From: Siphonobacter curvatus
GTDB lineage: Bacteria; Bacteroidota; Bacteroidia; Cytophagales; Spirosomataceae
Length of the DNA: 64,000 nucleotides
NCBI RefSeq assembly: GCF_002943425.1
Contig: NZ_PTRA01000001.1
Span: 2,542,001-2,606,000, forward strand
Direction of reading: 5' to 3'
Shown: positions 35,113 to 43,181 of the stretch, piece by piece
How positions within the stretch are numbered: position 1 is the first letter of the stretch
Layout: the number at the start of each line of letters is the position of its first letter
Made by a program: the position numbers and the translations under genes
Notes under the pieces: model-generated
Seen by the model: only the letters and a program-made list of their open reading frames with translations
What the model was told of the DNA's origin: nothing
Database searches by the model: none

Positions 35113-35160
35113 CAACACAAAAGCCCCGAAAGAATGGTCTTTCGGGGCTTTTGTGTTGCT
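35111..35160. terminator. Very long bidirectional terminator between the polytopic-protein and SPFH genes
   Basis: Two perfect 23-nt arms (35111-35133 and 35138-35160) around an ATGG loop, with a GAAAGCCCCG-type GC core and A/T runs on both sides. The left arm begins inside the stop codon of the plus-strand gene. It serves both convergent genes. Confidence 0.85.
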
Positions 35161-35178
35161 TACAACTGAAGAGAACCC

Positions 35179-36159
35179 TTACAGTTTTGCCAGTAATTCC
35201 GCTTTTTTAGCCGTGAACTCCTCTTCCGTTAAAATACCGGCGGCTTTCAGATCGCCTAGTTGTTTGAGTAAACCCATAATGTCTTCCTTCGACTGAGTCG
35301 GTTGAGCGGGCTGTGAAGCAGGAGCTACTGCTCCGGCCATCATGCCGCCCAGGTTCATCCCTACGATACTGGCCGCCGTACCCGAGTTTTCCGCCGCCTT
35401 TTCGATGGACATCCCCGCCTGAAACTGCTGGAAACGGGCCATATCCCCGACCATATTCATTTGTGTGGTCTTGTCGAGGAAGGCTTCTACTTCGGGAGGT
35501 AAAGACGTGTTTTCGATGTAGAACTTCACAATCTGGAGACCGTACTGATCGAAGTCGTTCCCCAGTAACGGTAGCAGCTTTTCCCCCAGTTCCGTATAGT
35601 TACGGGCCAGATCCAGTACCGAAACATTGGCTTCGGCAATGGCATCGGAGAATTTGGAGAAGATCGCTGAACGCAACTGTTCTTCAATATCGCCTACCCG
35701 TACCTGCGGATTGGTACCGGAAAATTCCTTGAGAAACTTTTTCGCTTCATTCACCCGGAACGTATACGTACCAAAAGCTCGAATCCGTACCTGCTTGAAT
35801 TCAGCATCACGAACGATGATCGGGTTGGCCGTACCCCACTTCAGGTTAGTAAACTGTTTCGTGTTCACAAAGTACACGTCCACCTTGAAGGGCGATTCAA
35901 ACCCGTATTTCCAAGACCGCAGTGTCGTCAGAATGGGCATGTTGGCCGTCGTCAGCTCGTGTCGTCCGGGCTGGAACACGTCGGCAATCTGACCCTCATT
36001 CATGAAAATGGCTACCTGACTTTCGCGTACGGTCAGTTGAGCCCCATATTTAATGTCATTGCCCTTGTCGGGAAATTTCCAGATGATGGTATCCGACGTA
36101 TCGTCGACCCATTCAATGACATTGATAAATTCATTTCGGATGAAATCAAAAATACCCAT
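35179..36159 (-). CDS. SPFH (band-7) protein with C-terminal SHOCT motif, YdjI-like
   Basis: 326 aa from the ATG at 36159; the frame reaches a TTG three codons earlier. It begins MGIFDFIRNEFINVIEWVDD and has an SPFH core (QLTVRESQVAIFMNEGQIAD ... QFTNLKWGTANPIIVRDAEF ... FGTYTFRVNEAKKFLKEFSG), a helical repeat (about 160-230) and a C-terminal zinc-ribbon-free SHOCT helix pair (DIMGLLKQLGDLKAAGILTEEEFTAKKAELL). This arrangement is that of Bacillus YdjI (virion core/SPFH), which works with PspA and the zinc-ribbon protein YdjG at damaged membrane. Here it has its own promoter on the opposite strand to the PspA-like operon. No TM segment is present; it probably associates with membrane through partners. 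Confidence 0.88.
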   Translation of the reverse strand: MGIFDFIRNEFINVIEWVDDTSDTIIWKFPDKGNDIKYGAQLTVRESQVAIFMNEGQIADVFQPGRHELTTANMPILTTLRSWKYGFESPFKVDVYFVNTKQFTNLKWGTANPIIVRDAEFKQVRIRAFGTYTFRVNEAKKFLKEFSGTNPQVRVGDIEEQLRSAIFSKFSDAIAEANVSVLDLARNYTELGEKLLPLLGNDFDQYGLQIVKFYIENTSLPPEVEAFLDKTTQMNMVGDMARFQQFQAGMSIEKAAENSGTAASIVGMNLGGMMAGAVAPASQPAQPTQSKEDIMGLLKQLGDLKAAGILTEEEFTAKKAELLAKL

Positions 36160-36191
36160 AGTGCACAAAAGAAGGTTTAAACTCAGTGAAT

Positions 36192-36199
36192 CAAAGCTA
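36192..36199 (-). promoter_or_regulatory. -7 promoter element of the SPFH gene
   Basis: TAGCTTTG on the minus strand, an exact TAnnTTTG match, giving a leader of about 27 nt. No exact -33 TTG. Confidence 0.45.
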
Positions 36200-36436
36200 T
36201 TAAAAGTTGAGGCTTTCCACCAGCCCTAGAAGTGATTTCTGCGGATTTTTTAATTTCGTCAAATCCTTCCCTTTGCGATTAATTTTCTTGCCTTATTAAA
36301 ACTTCATCAATGAAATCCTGTCCTTTTATAAAGAATTTAATACGAATACACATCACTGATTGTCAGTATATTACTAGTATTTTTTGCAATTTTCCAAGAA
36401 ATAAAATAAGGTTTTCCATTAGAAGATTTGTCAATA

Positions 36437-36468
36437 TTGTCAATCTGACACATCTTGCATTATATTTC
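36437..36468 (+). promoter_or_regulatory. Candidate xylB-xylA promoter with overlapping operator-like repeats
   Basis: TTG (36437-36439), 21 nt, then TATATTTC (36461-36468), one mismatch from TAnnTTTG. Transcription would begin only a few nt before the ATG at 36480, so the message may be nearly leaderless. Two TTGTCAAT copies 9 bp apart (36428 and 36437) and the dyad TGTCA-ATC-TGACA (36438-36450) overlap the -33 region, as expected for a repressor or activator site. Confidence 0.42.
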
Positions 36469-36479
36469 TCTGCTAACAC

Positions 36480-37967
36480 ATGCTTCTTCTAGGAATTGAC
36501 GTAGGTACCTCTTCGATTAAAGTCTCGGTTGTAGACGCCGATAGTCAGCAGGTTGTGGCTTCGGCTTCGTACCCTGATCTCGAAAATCCCATCTCTACGC
36601 CCCAGCCGGGCTTTGCCGAACAGGACCCGGCCATGTGGTGGAATTGCGTGCAACAGGCGATTCTGAAAGCCAATGCAACGGGAGCTTATAACCCCAAAGA
36701 CATCGGGGCCATCGGTATTGCCTATCAGATGCACGGGCTAGTTGTCGTAGATCGGAATGAACAGGTACTCCGGCCTTCTATCATTTGGTGCGATAGCCGG
36801 GCTGTTTCCTACGGAGAAGCTGCCTTTCAAAAAATAGGCTCGGAAAAAGCCCTGAGTCATTTGCTCAACTCGCCCGGTAATTTCACGGCCGCCAAGCTGG
36901 CTTGGGTGAAAGCCAATGAACCCAAAATCTACGGTAGTATTTACCAGATTATGTTGCCCGGCGATTACATCGCGATGATGCTGACGGGTTCCATTACGAC
37001 CTCTAACTCGGCGTTGTCGGAAGGTATTTTCTGGGATTTTCAGTCGAATCAGGTTTCCGAAGATGTACTGGATGCCTTTGGCTTTCCCAAATCGATTTTA
37101 CCCGAACTGCATCCTTTGTTTTCTGTACACGGAGAAGTGAAAAGCTCCATTGCCGATTTACTGGGTCTGAAAGCAGGTATTCCGGTTACGTACAAGTCCG
37201 GGGATCAGCCGAATAATGCTCTTTCCCTAAACGTGCTCGATCCCGGTGAATTTGCGGCGACGGCGGGTACTTCCGGCGTAGTATACGCGGTAACCGATCA
37301 GGTCAAATACGATTCTCAGAACCGCGTTAATACCTTCGCTCACGTCAACCACCAGCGGGATGACCAGACGCGACTGGGTATTCTGCTGTGCATCAACGGT
37401 ACGGGGATTCTGAATCGCTGGGTACGCGATCAGTTTGGCTCCGGTTTAACCTACAGCCAGCTCAACGAACTAGCTGCCACCGTGCCGGCGGGCAGTCAGG
37501 GGGTACAGATCCTTCCTTTTGGGAATGGAGCCGAACGCGTACTGGAAAATCGTACGGTTTCCAGTACCATTTCTGGGTTAGATTTCAATTACCACACGCG
37601 AAGTCACGTGTTCCGGGCGGCACAGGAAGGCATTGCTTTTTCGCTTAAATATGGGATGGATATCATGGCTACCATGGGAAGCCCGGCCAAGGTAGTACGG
37701 GCGGGTAAAGCCAATATGTTCTTGAGTGATGTTTTTACGGAATCATTCGTAAACGTTACTCAAACGCCCGTGGAGCTGTACGACACTGACGGCTCTAAAG
37801 GGGCGGCTCTCGGAGCAGGCGTTGGTCTGGGCTACTTCCAGGCTCCCAAAGAAGCCTTTAGTCGTTTAACGAAAGTCGCTACAGTAGAACCGAATGCATC
37901 GCAGGCGGATCAGTATCAGGAATTTTACGCGAACTGGCTTTCGCTATTAAAAAAATATTTGCAGTAG
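36480..37967 (+). CDS. xylB: Xylulokinase
   Basis: Phosphorylates D-xylulose to xylulose 5-phosphate for the pentose phosphate pathway; cytoplasmic. 495 aa of the FGGY kinase family: N-terminal [20 protein letters not shown], the family motif [24 protein letters not shown], and the catalytic Asp region [20 protein letters not shown] followed by [13 protein letters not shown]. The second half contains [20 protein letters not shown] and [16 protein letters not shown]. It is coupled to xylose isomerase 70 nt downstream, which fixes the substrate as xylulose. Confidence in the assignment is high. Confidence 0.95.
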   Translation: MLLLGIDVGTSSIKVSVVDADSQQVVASASYPDLENPISTPQPGFAEQDPAMWWNCVQQAILKANATGAYNPKDIGAIGIAYQMHGLVVVDRNEQVLRPSIIWCDSRAVSYGEAAFQKIGSEKALSHLLNSPGNFTAAKLAWVKANEPKIYGSIYQIMLPGDYIAMMLTGSITTSNSALSEGIFWDFQSNQVSEDVLDAFGFPKSILPELHPLFSVHGEVKSSIADLLGLKAGIPVTYKSGDQPNNALSLNVLDPGEFAATAGTSGVVYAVTDQVKYDSQNRVNTFAHVNHQRDDQTRLGILLCINGTGILNRWVRDQFGSGLTYSQLNELAATVPAGSQGVQILPFGNGAERVLENRTVSSTISGLDFNYHTRSHVFRAAQEGIAFSLKYGMDIMATMGSPAKVVRAGKANMFLSDVFTESFVNVTQTPVELYDTDGSKGAALGAGVGLGYFQAPKEAFSRLTKVATVEPNASQADQYQEFYANWLSLLKKYLQ

Positions 37968-38037
37968 CTATTGGCGAATGATTCGCCGCATTGAAACCAT
38001 ACACTCATTCATTACTCACTTTTTAAACGCTTTTACA

Positions 38038-39369
38038 ATGGCCGTTTTACTAGGCGAAAAGGAATATTTCCCGGGCATCGGGGAAATCAAGTACGAAGGT
38101 CCGGAATCCATGAATCCGTTGGCATTCCGTTGGTACGATGAAAACCGTGTTGTCGCGGGAAAAACGCTGAAAGAACATTTCAAGTTTGGCATGGCGTACT
38201 GGCATACCCTCAGTGGCGATGGTTCTGATCCCTTTGGCTCAGCAACGCACCTGCACCCCTGGGATCAGGCAGCGGACCCCATTCAACGCCTGAAAGATAA
38301 AGCGGATGCTGCTTTTGAATTTCTTACCAAACTGGGCCTGCCCTACTTCTGCTTCCATGACGTAGACGTAGCGGATTATACGCCCAATGTTGAAGAATTC
38401 GAAGCTCGCCTGCAAGCTTGGGTGGATTATGTGAAACCCAAAATGGAGCAGTCAGGTGCGAAGTTGCTTTGGGGTACGGCCAACCTGTTCTCACACGTTC
38501 GGTATATGAACGGTGCCGCTACCAACCCTGATTTTGCAGTGCTGGCTCACGGTGGTGCTCAGGTGAAAGCGGCGATCGACGCAACGATTGCTCTGGGTGG
38601 TGAAAACTACGTATTCTGGGGCGGTCGTGAAGGGTACATGACCCTGCTCAATACGGATATGAAACGCGAGCAGGAACACCTGGCTCGTTTCTTACACGTA
38701 GCGAAAGATTACGCTCGTAGTAAAGGCTTTAAAGGAACGTTCTTCATCGAACCTAAGCCGATGGAACCAACGAAGCACCAGTACGATTACGATGCGGCTA
38801 CGGTGATCGGTTTCCTGCGTCAGTACGGTTTGATGGACGATTTCAAGCTGAACCTGGAAGTAAACCATGCTACGCTGGCCGGTCATACTTTCGCTCACGA
38901 ATTGCAAGTGGCTGTAGACGCCGGTCTGCTGGGTAGTATCGATGCGAACCGGGGTGATTACCAAAATGGTTGGGATACGGATCAATTCCCGAACGATATT
39001 TATGAACTGACGGAATCCCTGCTGGTGATTCTGGAAGGCGGCGGATTACAGGGTGGTGGTGTGAACTTCGATGCGAAGCGTCGTCGGAACTCCACGGACC
39101 CCGCTGATTTATTCTATGCTCACATTGGAGCCATGGACGTATTTGCTAAAGCCATGATCATTGCCGATCAGATCCTGACTTCTTCGGAGTACAAGCAAAT
39201 TCGTGCGGATCGCTACGCTAGCTTCGATTCAGGCAAAGGCAAGGAATTTGAAAACGGTACGCTCGGTCTGGCGGATCTACGTGATCTGGCGATCGAACTG
39301 GGCGAGCCCGAAGTTCGTTCAGGTCGTCAGGAATACCTGGAGAACCTGATCAACCGTTACATTCTGTAA
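38038..39369 (+). CDS. xylA: Xylose isomerase
   Basis: Interconverts D-xylose and D-xylulose; cytoplasmic, metal-dependent TIM barrel. 443 aa from the ATG at 38038, which starts [20 protein letters not shown] as in other group II enzymes; the frame is open from 37978 but the extra 20 residues are not family-like. The catalytic and metal motifs are all present: [13 protein letters not shown] (catalytic His/Asp), [50 protein letters not shown] and [19 protein letters not shown]. Expressed with xylB from the upstream promoter, with a terminator after it. No xylose transporter or xylR lies nearby in the window. Confidence 0.98.
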   Translation: MAVLLGEKEYFPGIGEIKYEGPESMNPLAFRWYDENRVVAGKTLKEHFKFGMAYWHTLSGDGSDPFGSATHLHPWDQAADPIQRLKDKADAAFEFLTKLGLPYFCFHDVDVADYTPNVEEFEARLQAWVDYVKPKMEQSGAKLLWGTANLFSHVRYMNGAATNPDFAVLAHGGAQVKAAIDATIALGGENYVFWGGREGYMTLLNTDMKREQEHLARFLHVAKDYARSKGFKGTFFIEPKPMEPTKHQYDYDAATVIGFLRQYGLMDDFKLNLEVNHATLAGHTFAHELQVAVDAGLLGSIDANRGDYQNGWDTDQFPNDIYELTESLLVILEGGGLQGGGVNFDAKRRRNSTDPADLFYAHIGAMDVFAKAMIIADQILTSSEYKQIRADRYASFDSGKGKEFENGTLGLADLRDLAIELGEPEVRSGRQEYLENLINRYIL

Positions 39370-39388
39370 GGATCGATCCTCTATACGG

Positions 39389-39416
39389 AAAAAGCCACCT
39401 CTATGGGTGGCTTTTT
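39389..39416. terminator. Terminator of xylB-xylA
   Basis: AAAAAGCCACC pairs with GGTGGCTTTTT (11 bp, loop TCTATG), followed by T on the plus strand and by a T-run on the minus strand, so it may also serve the small minus-strand gene that follows. Confidence 0.82.
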
Positions 39417-39441
39417 TCATAGGGGTTAATTCAATTACGGT

Positions 39442-39666
39442 TTATACCTGATCGGACTGGCGGCTTTGCTCCCGGTCCCGATTTTGATCTTGATTTTGTC
39501 CCTGGCGACGGGTCATATCATCTTGCTGCATGTTTTCCCGATCCATGCCTTGTTGACGGCCCCCGGATTGTCCAGACTGTTGCGATTGTTGGTTGCCTTG
39601 GTTGCGATCCTGTTGCTGCTGGCCACCTTGTTGGTTGCCCTGCTGCGAGTTTGATTGATTCATCAT
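39442..39666 (-). CDS. Small Gln/Asn/Gly-rich disordered hydrophilic protein
   Basis: 74 aa, starting MMNQSNSQQGNQQGGQQQQD, with roughly a third Gln and many Asn, Gly, Asp and Arg. The composition is hydrophilin-like: no hydrophobic core, signal peptide or TM. Such proteins are often induced by desiccation or osmotic stress; the assignment to stress is by composition only. The antisense frame is also open but hydrophobic and low in complexity, an expected shadow. Upstream lies a perfect 32-bp palindrome. A Met-Met start leaves 39666 or 39663. Confidence 0.6.
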   Translation of the reverse strand: MMNQSNSQQGNQQGGQQQQDRNQGNQQSQQSGQSGGRQQGMDRENMQQDDMTRRQGQNQDQNRDREQSRQSDQV

Positions 39667-39746
39667 GATTTAAATAATTGAGGTTTTGTTGCATAGCAGA
39701 CGATTACTCGTCAGTAAGCCATGTCAAACATTCATGCCACAGCATT

Positions 39747-39778
39747 TTTCCATGAAAAAATATATTTTTTCATGGAAA
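39747..39778. promoter_or_regulatory. Perfect 32-bp palindrome upstream of the small hydrophilic-protein gene
   Basis: Arms TTTCCATGAAAAAATA and its exact reverse complement meet with no spacer. The site lies about 80-110 nt upstream of the minus-strand gene starting at 39666 and behind the next hydrophilic-protein gene. It could be an operator for a large dimer or an RNA hairpin; no T-run follows, so a terminator is unlikely. Confidence 0.5.
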
Positions 39779-39840
39779 TAAGACCTCAATCTTTCCAGGT
39801 CTTGTTCGGCAATACTCAATTTTCCTCAGGTCAAGGTATA

Positions 39841-39873
39841 AAAAAAGAGCCCGAATGATTCGGGCTCTTTTTT
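39841..39873 (-). terminator. Intrinsic terminator of the second small hydrophilic-protein gene
   Basis: A 16-bp perfect stem with a single unpaired centre (AAAAAAGAGCCCGAAT against ATTCGGGCTCTTTTTT), ending in T on the minus strand, 11 nt past the stop codon at 39884. Confidence 0.85.
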
Positions 39874-39883
39874 TATAATCAGA

Positions 39884-40243
39884 TTATACTAAAGGAATAT
39901 CACGTTCGGGGCGAGCTTGGTCGCCAGCGAGTTCGTCGTCTTCTGGATAACGTTCTTCCAGATCCTTGTATTTCCGATCATGGGTTGCATTTGCGTCGTT
40001 CAAGAAAGCCTGTGTTTTGTTGGCATCTTCGCCGTAGGCTGGTTCTTCTTCTGTATCGCGTTCAATAGTATCGGCATCCTGTTCCGGATCATAAGGACCA
40101 CCCACGGGTTTTTCGATGGGCTGCGTAATGGTGCTGTTATGACCTGCTTCGGCCGAAGATCCTTGATTGTTGGCTAAGTTCGTATCGTTGGCAGCTGTAC
40201 CTAAGTTAGTACCCGCGTGTTTTTCGTTATGGCGATTAAACAT
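39884..40243 (-). CDS. Small acidic disordered hydrophilic protein
   Basis: 119 aa, rich in Glu, Asp, Asn and Ala with few hydrophobic residues: MFNRHNEKHAGTNLGTAAND... DTIERDTEEEPAYGEDANKT... PEDDELAGDQARPERD. No signal peptide, TM or recognised family. Low hydrophobicity and short length suggest an intrinsically disordered stress protein. It is co-directional with the smaller Q-rich gene but has its own terminator, so the two are likely separate units of one stress set. Confidence 0.65.
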   Translation of the reverse strand: MFNRHNEKHAGTNLGTAANDTNLANNQGSSAEAGHNSTITQPIEKPVGGPYDPEQDADTIERDTEEEPAYGEDANKTQAFLNDANATHDRKYKDLEERYPEDDELAGDQARPERDIPLV

Positions 40244-40315
40244 GATTGTATTGTTTAGTGGTTATGGATATGCCTAGTAGTTAAAAAAAGCAATGCCACC
40301 CCTTTTCCATAGCCG

Positions 40316-40323
40316 TATTTTTG
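40316..40323 (+). promoter_or_regulatory. -7 promoter element of the DUF3431 gene, possibly leaderless
   Basis: TATTTTTG, an exact TAnnTTTG match, ends 4 nt before the ATG at 40328, so the transcript would begin at or next to the start codon. The -33 region shows no exact TTG. Confidence 0.42.
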
Positions 40324-40327
40324 TCGC

Positions 40328-41005
40328 ATGTTATACGAATTAGTAGTTGCTCATTACCAGGAAAATCTTAACTGGCTGCGGAAAGTCCCGCCCGCCATTC
40401 ACCGAAGGCTGTATCACAAAGATTCAGCTCATACGGAGTCTGCCGGGATTCTTCTGCCTAACGAAGGACGGGAAGCACACACCTACCTGCATCATATCGT
40501 TGAACGGTACGATTCGCTGGCTGAAATCACGGTTTTTAGCCAGGGGAAGCCCTTTGACCACGCCTACGACTTTCACGCGACCCTCCGAAAAATAGCCAGT
40601 AATTCAGAACCCATCCGACCTTTTGAATGGTTGGGACACCTGATTGATACGGATGATTGGGAGGGCCGGCGGCTCTTTCAAACCTGGAGTAAAAACGAGG
40701 ATGGTCGCGGGCTGGATTTAAAAGGATTTCACCAAAAAGTATTAGGTACGGATGGTCCGGAACGGTATACCTTCGTACTGGGGGCTCAGTTCATCATTCA
40801 TCGGGAAATTATTCAACAAAAGCCGAAAAGTTTTTACCAGAATGCCCTGGAAGTATCCATTCATTTCCCGGATGCGGCCCATTGTTACGAGCGAAGTTGG
40901 GACAAAGTCTTTGACGTTCAGGGAATTCCCGAGGAAGTACTCCAGGGAAGGGAGACGGTTTATCTGAAACGTATGAAAAATCAACAAATATTAAACTCTG
41001 AGTAA
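40328..41005 (+). CDS. DUF3431 domain-containing protein
   Basis: 225 aa; DUF3431 occupies most of it. The family pattern is clear: LVVAHYQENLNWLRKVPPAI, RLYHKDS, GILLPNEGREAHTYLHHIVE and YDSLAEITVFSQGKPFDHAY, with FVLGAQFIIHREIIQ near the end. The domain is related in pattern to GT-A-type glycosyltransferases, but its activity is not established. There is no signal peptide. It has its own promoter and sits just before a lipoprotein gene on the same strand with a 69-nt gap. Confidence 0.85.
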   Translation: MLYELVVAHYQENLNWLRKVPPAIHRRLYHKDSAHTESAGILLPNEGREAHTYLHHIVERYDSLAEITVFSQGKPFDHAYDFHATLRKIASNSEPIRPFEWLGHLIDTDDWEGRRLFQTWSKNEDGRGLDLKGFHQKVLGTDGPERYTFVLGAQFIIHREIIQQKPKSFYQNALEVSIHFPDAAHCYERSWDKVFDVQGIPEEVLQGRETVYLKRMKNQQILNSE

Positions 41006-41013
41006 GGAAGCTC

Positions 41014-41051
41014 TACCTTTGGAAAGACAATAGATTAATACATTATATTTT
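41014..41051 (+). promoter_or_regulatory. Two overlapping promoter candidates for the lipoprotein gene
   Basis: TACCTTTG (41014-41021), an exact TAnnTTTG, would start transcription near 41028. The same TTG could instead serve as a -33 element for TATATTTT (41044-41051) 22 nt on. Only mapping would show which is used. Confidence 0.38.
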
Positions 41052-41074
41052 ATAAGCGATTCACAGTTTTTCGT

Positions 41075-41839
41075 ATGTTTCGGGTATCTAATTTCACGCT
41101 CTTTTTTCTCCTGTCGCTTTTTCTTTTTAGCTCTTGTGCCAAAGGCAGAGAAGAACTCTTTTCGTTTCCTAAAACTTTGACAAAGTCTTCAGTAAGACCT
41201 GTAGGTAAAGTGAGACTATTCTATGATAAAAAAGAAATTCTGGATCAGGCTATCATTAATCAGTTTTTAAACGATACTACATCCCAACCGTTTGCACTTT
41301 TACCCGGACAGCCTATAGGTTCTTTTTTGGGTAATGGAAATTTCCCTAACCCGTCGAAGCCTGATCCGCAAACCCGGAAGGATTACCTTTCCTATTCATC
41401 GGCTACGTCCGACGAAATTATTTTTACTTTTTTAACGAAAGACTCTTTACGGTTAGGTCAGGTAAATTACTTCGTGACGCATCAGGGCAATAGGTTCACC
41501 TTCACGAGTGCCCCATTGCATGAATCTTACTTACCCGAAAGCTCTTTATCCCCTATCAATGGAAACCTATACGAAACTTTCTATCCCGACTATGTCAATA
41601 AAAAAGCGGCAGTGCCGCATGTAGCTCCATCCACTACAAGTAAGGTACATATTATAAATGCTTCCGGTACATACAATGTCATTCATTTACCTATACTTTG
41701 TAGCTTCTACAAACGTCAAGGTTATCAGCAAGCGATTCGGGGTTCTGTTGCAGCCTTTGACGAGACTTATCCTTCCCGGATGCAACAAGGAGACACGTTA
41801 ATCATTCAGGAATACATGCAAGAACTGAAGACAAAGTAA
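41075..41839 (+). CDS. Lipoprotein of unknown function
   Basis: 254 aa. Signal MFRVSNFTLFFLLSLFLFSSC gives a lipidated Cys at residue 21; the mature chain (AKGREELFSFPKTLTKSSVR...) is beta-rich with no recognised domain. Codon use and base composition are more AT-rich than the neighbours, which hints at acquisition or relaxed constraint. It is followed by a convergent serine hydrolase gene with a long hairpin between them. Confidence 0.6.
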   Translation: MFRVSNFTLFFLLSLFLFSSCAKGREELFSFPKTLTKSSVRPVGKVRLFYDKKEILDQAIINQFLNDTTSQPFALLPGQPIGSFLGNGNFPNPSKPDPQTRKDYLSYSSATSDEIIFTFLTKDSLRLGQVNYFVTHQGNRFTFTSAPLHESYLPESSLSPINGNLYETFYPDYVNKKAAVPHVAPSTTSKVHIINASGTYNVIHLPILCSFYKRQGYQQAIRGSVAAFDETYPSRMQQGDTLIIQEYMQELKTK

Positions 41840-41906
41840 TCGTAGTCTGGAAATGTCCCAGAGTGAATCAGACTTTGTTACTTGATAGGGCACCCAGGAA
41901 TGCTCG

Positions 41907-41946
41907 TCCGAAAATGTCGCCTTAGCAGTAAATCGACATTTTCGGA
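41907..41946. terminator. Hairpin between the convergent lipoprotein and serine-hydrolase genes
   Basis: TCCGAAAATGTCG pairs perfectly over 13 bp with CGACATTTTCGGA, loop 14 nt. The trailing T content is modest on both strands, so this is a likely but weak bidirectional terminator. Confidence 0.55.
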
Positions 41947-41954
41947 TTCTTATT

Positions 41955-43181
41955 TTACTTCTTCGGAAAAGCTTCCAGTACTTTCTTAATAAATCCATCC
42001 AGGGCTTTCTGATCAATCCAGCGAGCAACTACCACCAGCTCGTGTTCAGGATCAACGTAGATAATGTTTGTTCCGTTACCTACGTGCGTGAATGCCGTAA
42101 CCGGAGCACTGGGCAGATACTTGCCCTCCGTATTCAGAAACCAGTTCATGTAACCATAGGTAGGCTGAGCAGTCGTGGGCGTGCGGGCCTGACTTACCCA
42201 GTTTTCCGAGAGGAGCTGCCGATCCTTCCAGCGGCCCTTATGCAAGGTCAGTAAGCCGAAGCGAGCCATATCGTAAGCATTGATGAACATTCCCCCTCCC
42301 CAGTGGCCTCCTCCGCTTACAGATTGTACGGGCTGACCGTCGAGTACGATCCAGGCGTTTCGGTACCCCGTCCACCGCCAGGTATTGGATGCACCAATCG
42401 GGTCCATGATCTGGGTTTTGAGCACTTCGGGGAGCGGTTTTCGCCATATACTCGTAGCCGCCAGAGCCAATGCATTTACCCGAACATCATTGTATTCGTA
42501 GACACTACCCGGCGTGTGTCGTTTCCGGTTCAACCACTCGGAGGACTGAGCGGCCGGGCGATCTGCCCATTCGGGTTTGCCCCAGAGGGTACCTTCCCAA
42601 TCGCTCGTTTGCCGAAGCAGGTGGTCCCAGGTAATCGTACGGTTATGAGGTGTATCAAAGGGCCGCAGTAATTCCGGTTGACCTAGTTCGTCCGCGGGTC
42701 GTAAGAGAGGTTGGCCATAGACTTCAATGGGAGGTACGTAAGGAGCTACGGTGTCGTGTACACTACGAATCAGTCCTTGATCAACGGCCAAACCAACGAC
42801 GGAAGAAAGGAAGCTTTTCGTAACGCTGTGCGTCATATCGCAACGCAGCGGCTCCCCCCAGTTTGCAATCAGGTATCCTCTATAGATGATAAGTCCGGTA
42901 GGTTCGCCCCGTTCGGCAAAAGGGCCAATCGCAAAACCGTACGGCTCTTTCCCAAAGCTTTGGTAATGGGATTGCTCCATGCTACGGGGATTTTTACTTT
43001 CATTGGCCTTCGCAAACGCTACGGCTTCCTGCATCCGGGCGGCATCCAGTCCGAATTCCTGCGGCGTTCGATGTTCCCACTGCTGAGCCGTTGGGAAATA
43101 GGGAGCTTCTGAGATTTTCTTTTTCTGGGCAAAAGCAGCCCCTATGCTTAAGCAGAGCAAAGCCAATAGAAGTCGGAACAT
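41955..43181 (-). CDS. Serine hydrolase of the beta-lactamase/penicillin-binding family
   Basis: 408 aa, periplasmic: signal MFRLLLALLCLSIGAAFAQ. The nucleophile is Ser119 in HSVTKSF (SxxK, Lys122), and the tyrosine motif is SVYEYNDVRVNALAL, where the usual Y-x-N is Y-N-D. A third motif may be THVGNG. WNHLLRQTSDWEG-like (ITWDHLLRQTSDWEGTLWG) is the family's conserved helix. The likely activity is an esterase, D-amino-peptidase or related; true beta-lactamase activity is not implied. It is a single-gene unit with a large gene-free region upstream. Confidence 0.85.
   Translation of the reverse strand: MFRLLLALLCLSIGAAFAQKKKISEAPYFPTAQQWEHRTPQEFGLDAARMQEAVAFAKANESKNPRSMEQSHYQSFGKEPYGFAIGPFAERGEPTGLIIYRGYLIANWGEPLRCDMTHSVTKSFLSSVVGLAVDQGLIRSVHDTVAPYVPPIEVYGQPLLRPADELGQPELLRPFDTPHNRTITWDHLLRQTSDWEGTLWGKPEWADRPAAQSSEWLNRKRHTPGSVYEYNDVRVNALALAATSIWRKPLPEVLKTQIMDPIGASNTWRWTGYRNAWIVLDGQPVQSVSGGGHWGGGMFINAYDMARFGLLTLHKGRWKDRQLLSENWVSQARTPTTAQPTYGYMNWFLNTEGKYLPSAPVTAFTHVGNGTNIIYVDPEHELVVVARWIDQKALDGFIKKVLEAFPKK

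Larger units (their letters stand above)
36160..36479. other. Divergent regulatory region between the SPFH gene and xylB
   Basis: 320 bp, AT-rich towards the xylB side. It contains the SPFH -7 element (36192-36199) and the xylB promoter with overlapping TTGTCAAT repeats and a TGTCA/TGACA dyad (36428-36468). No gene seen in 36210-36420. Confidence 0.45.

Noticed and set aside
36310-36492. 60-codon frame in the SPFH/xylB intergenic region
   Set aside because: AT-rich, low complexity, overlaps the xylB promoter and start.
39466-39654. Hydrophobic 62-codon frame antisense to the Q-rich protein
   Set aside because: A run of Leu/Val/Ile arises mechanically from antisense of Gln/Asn codons.
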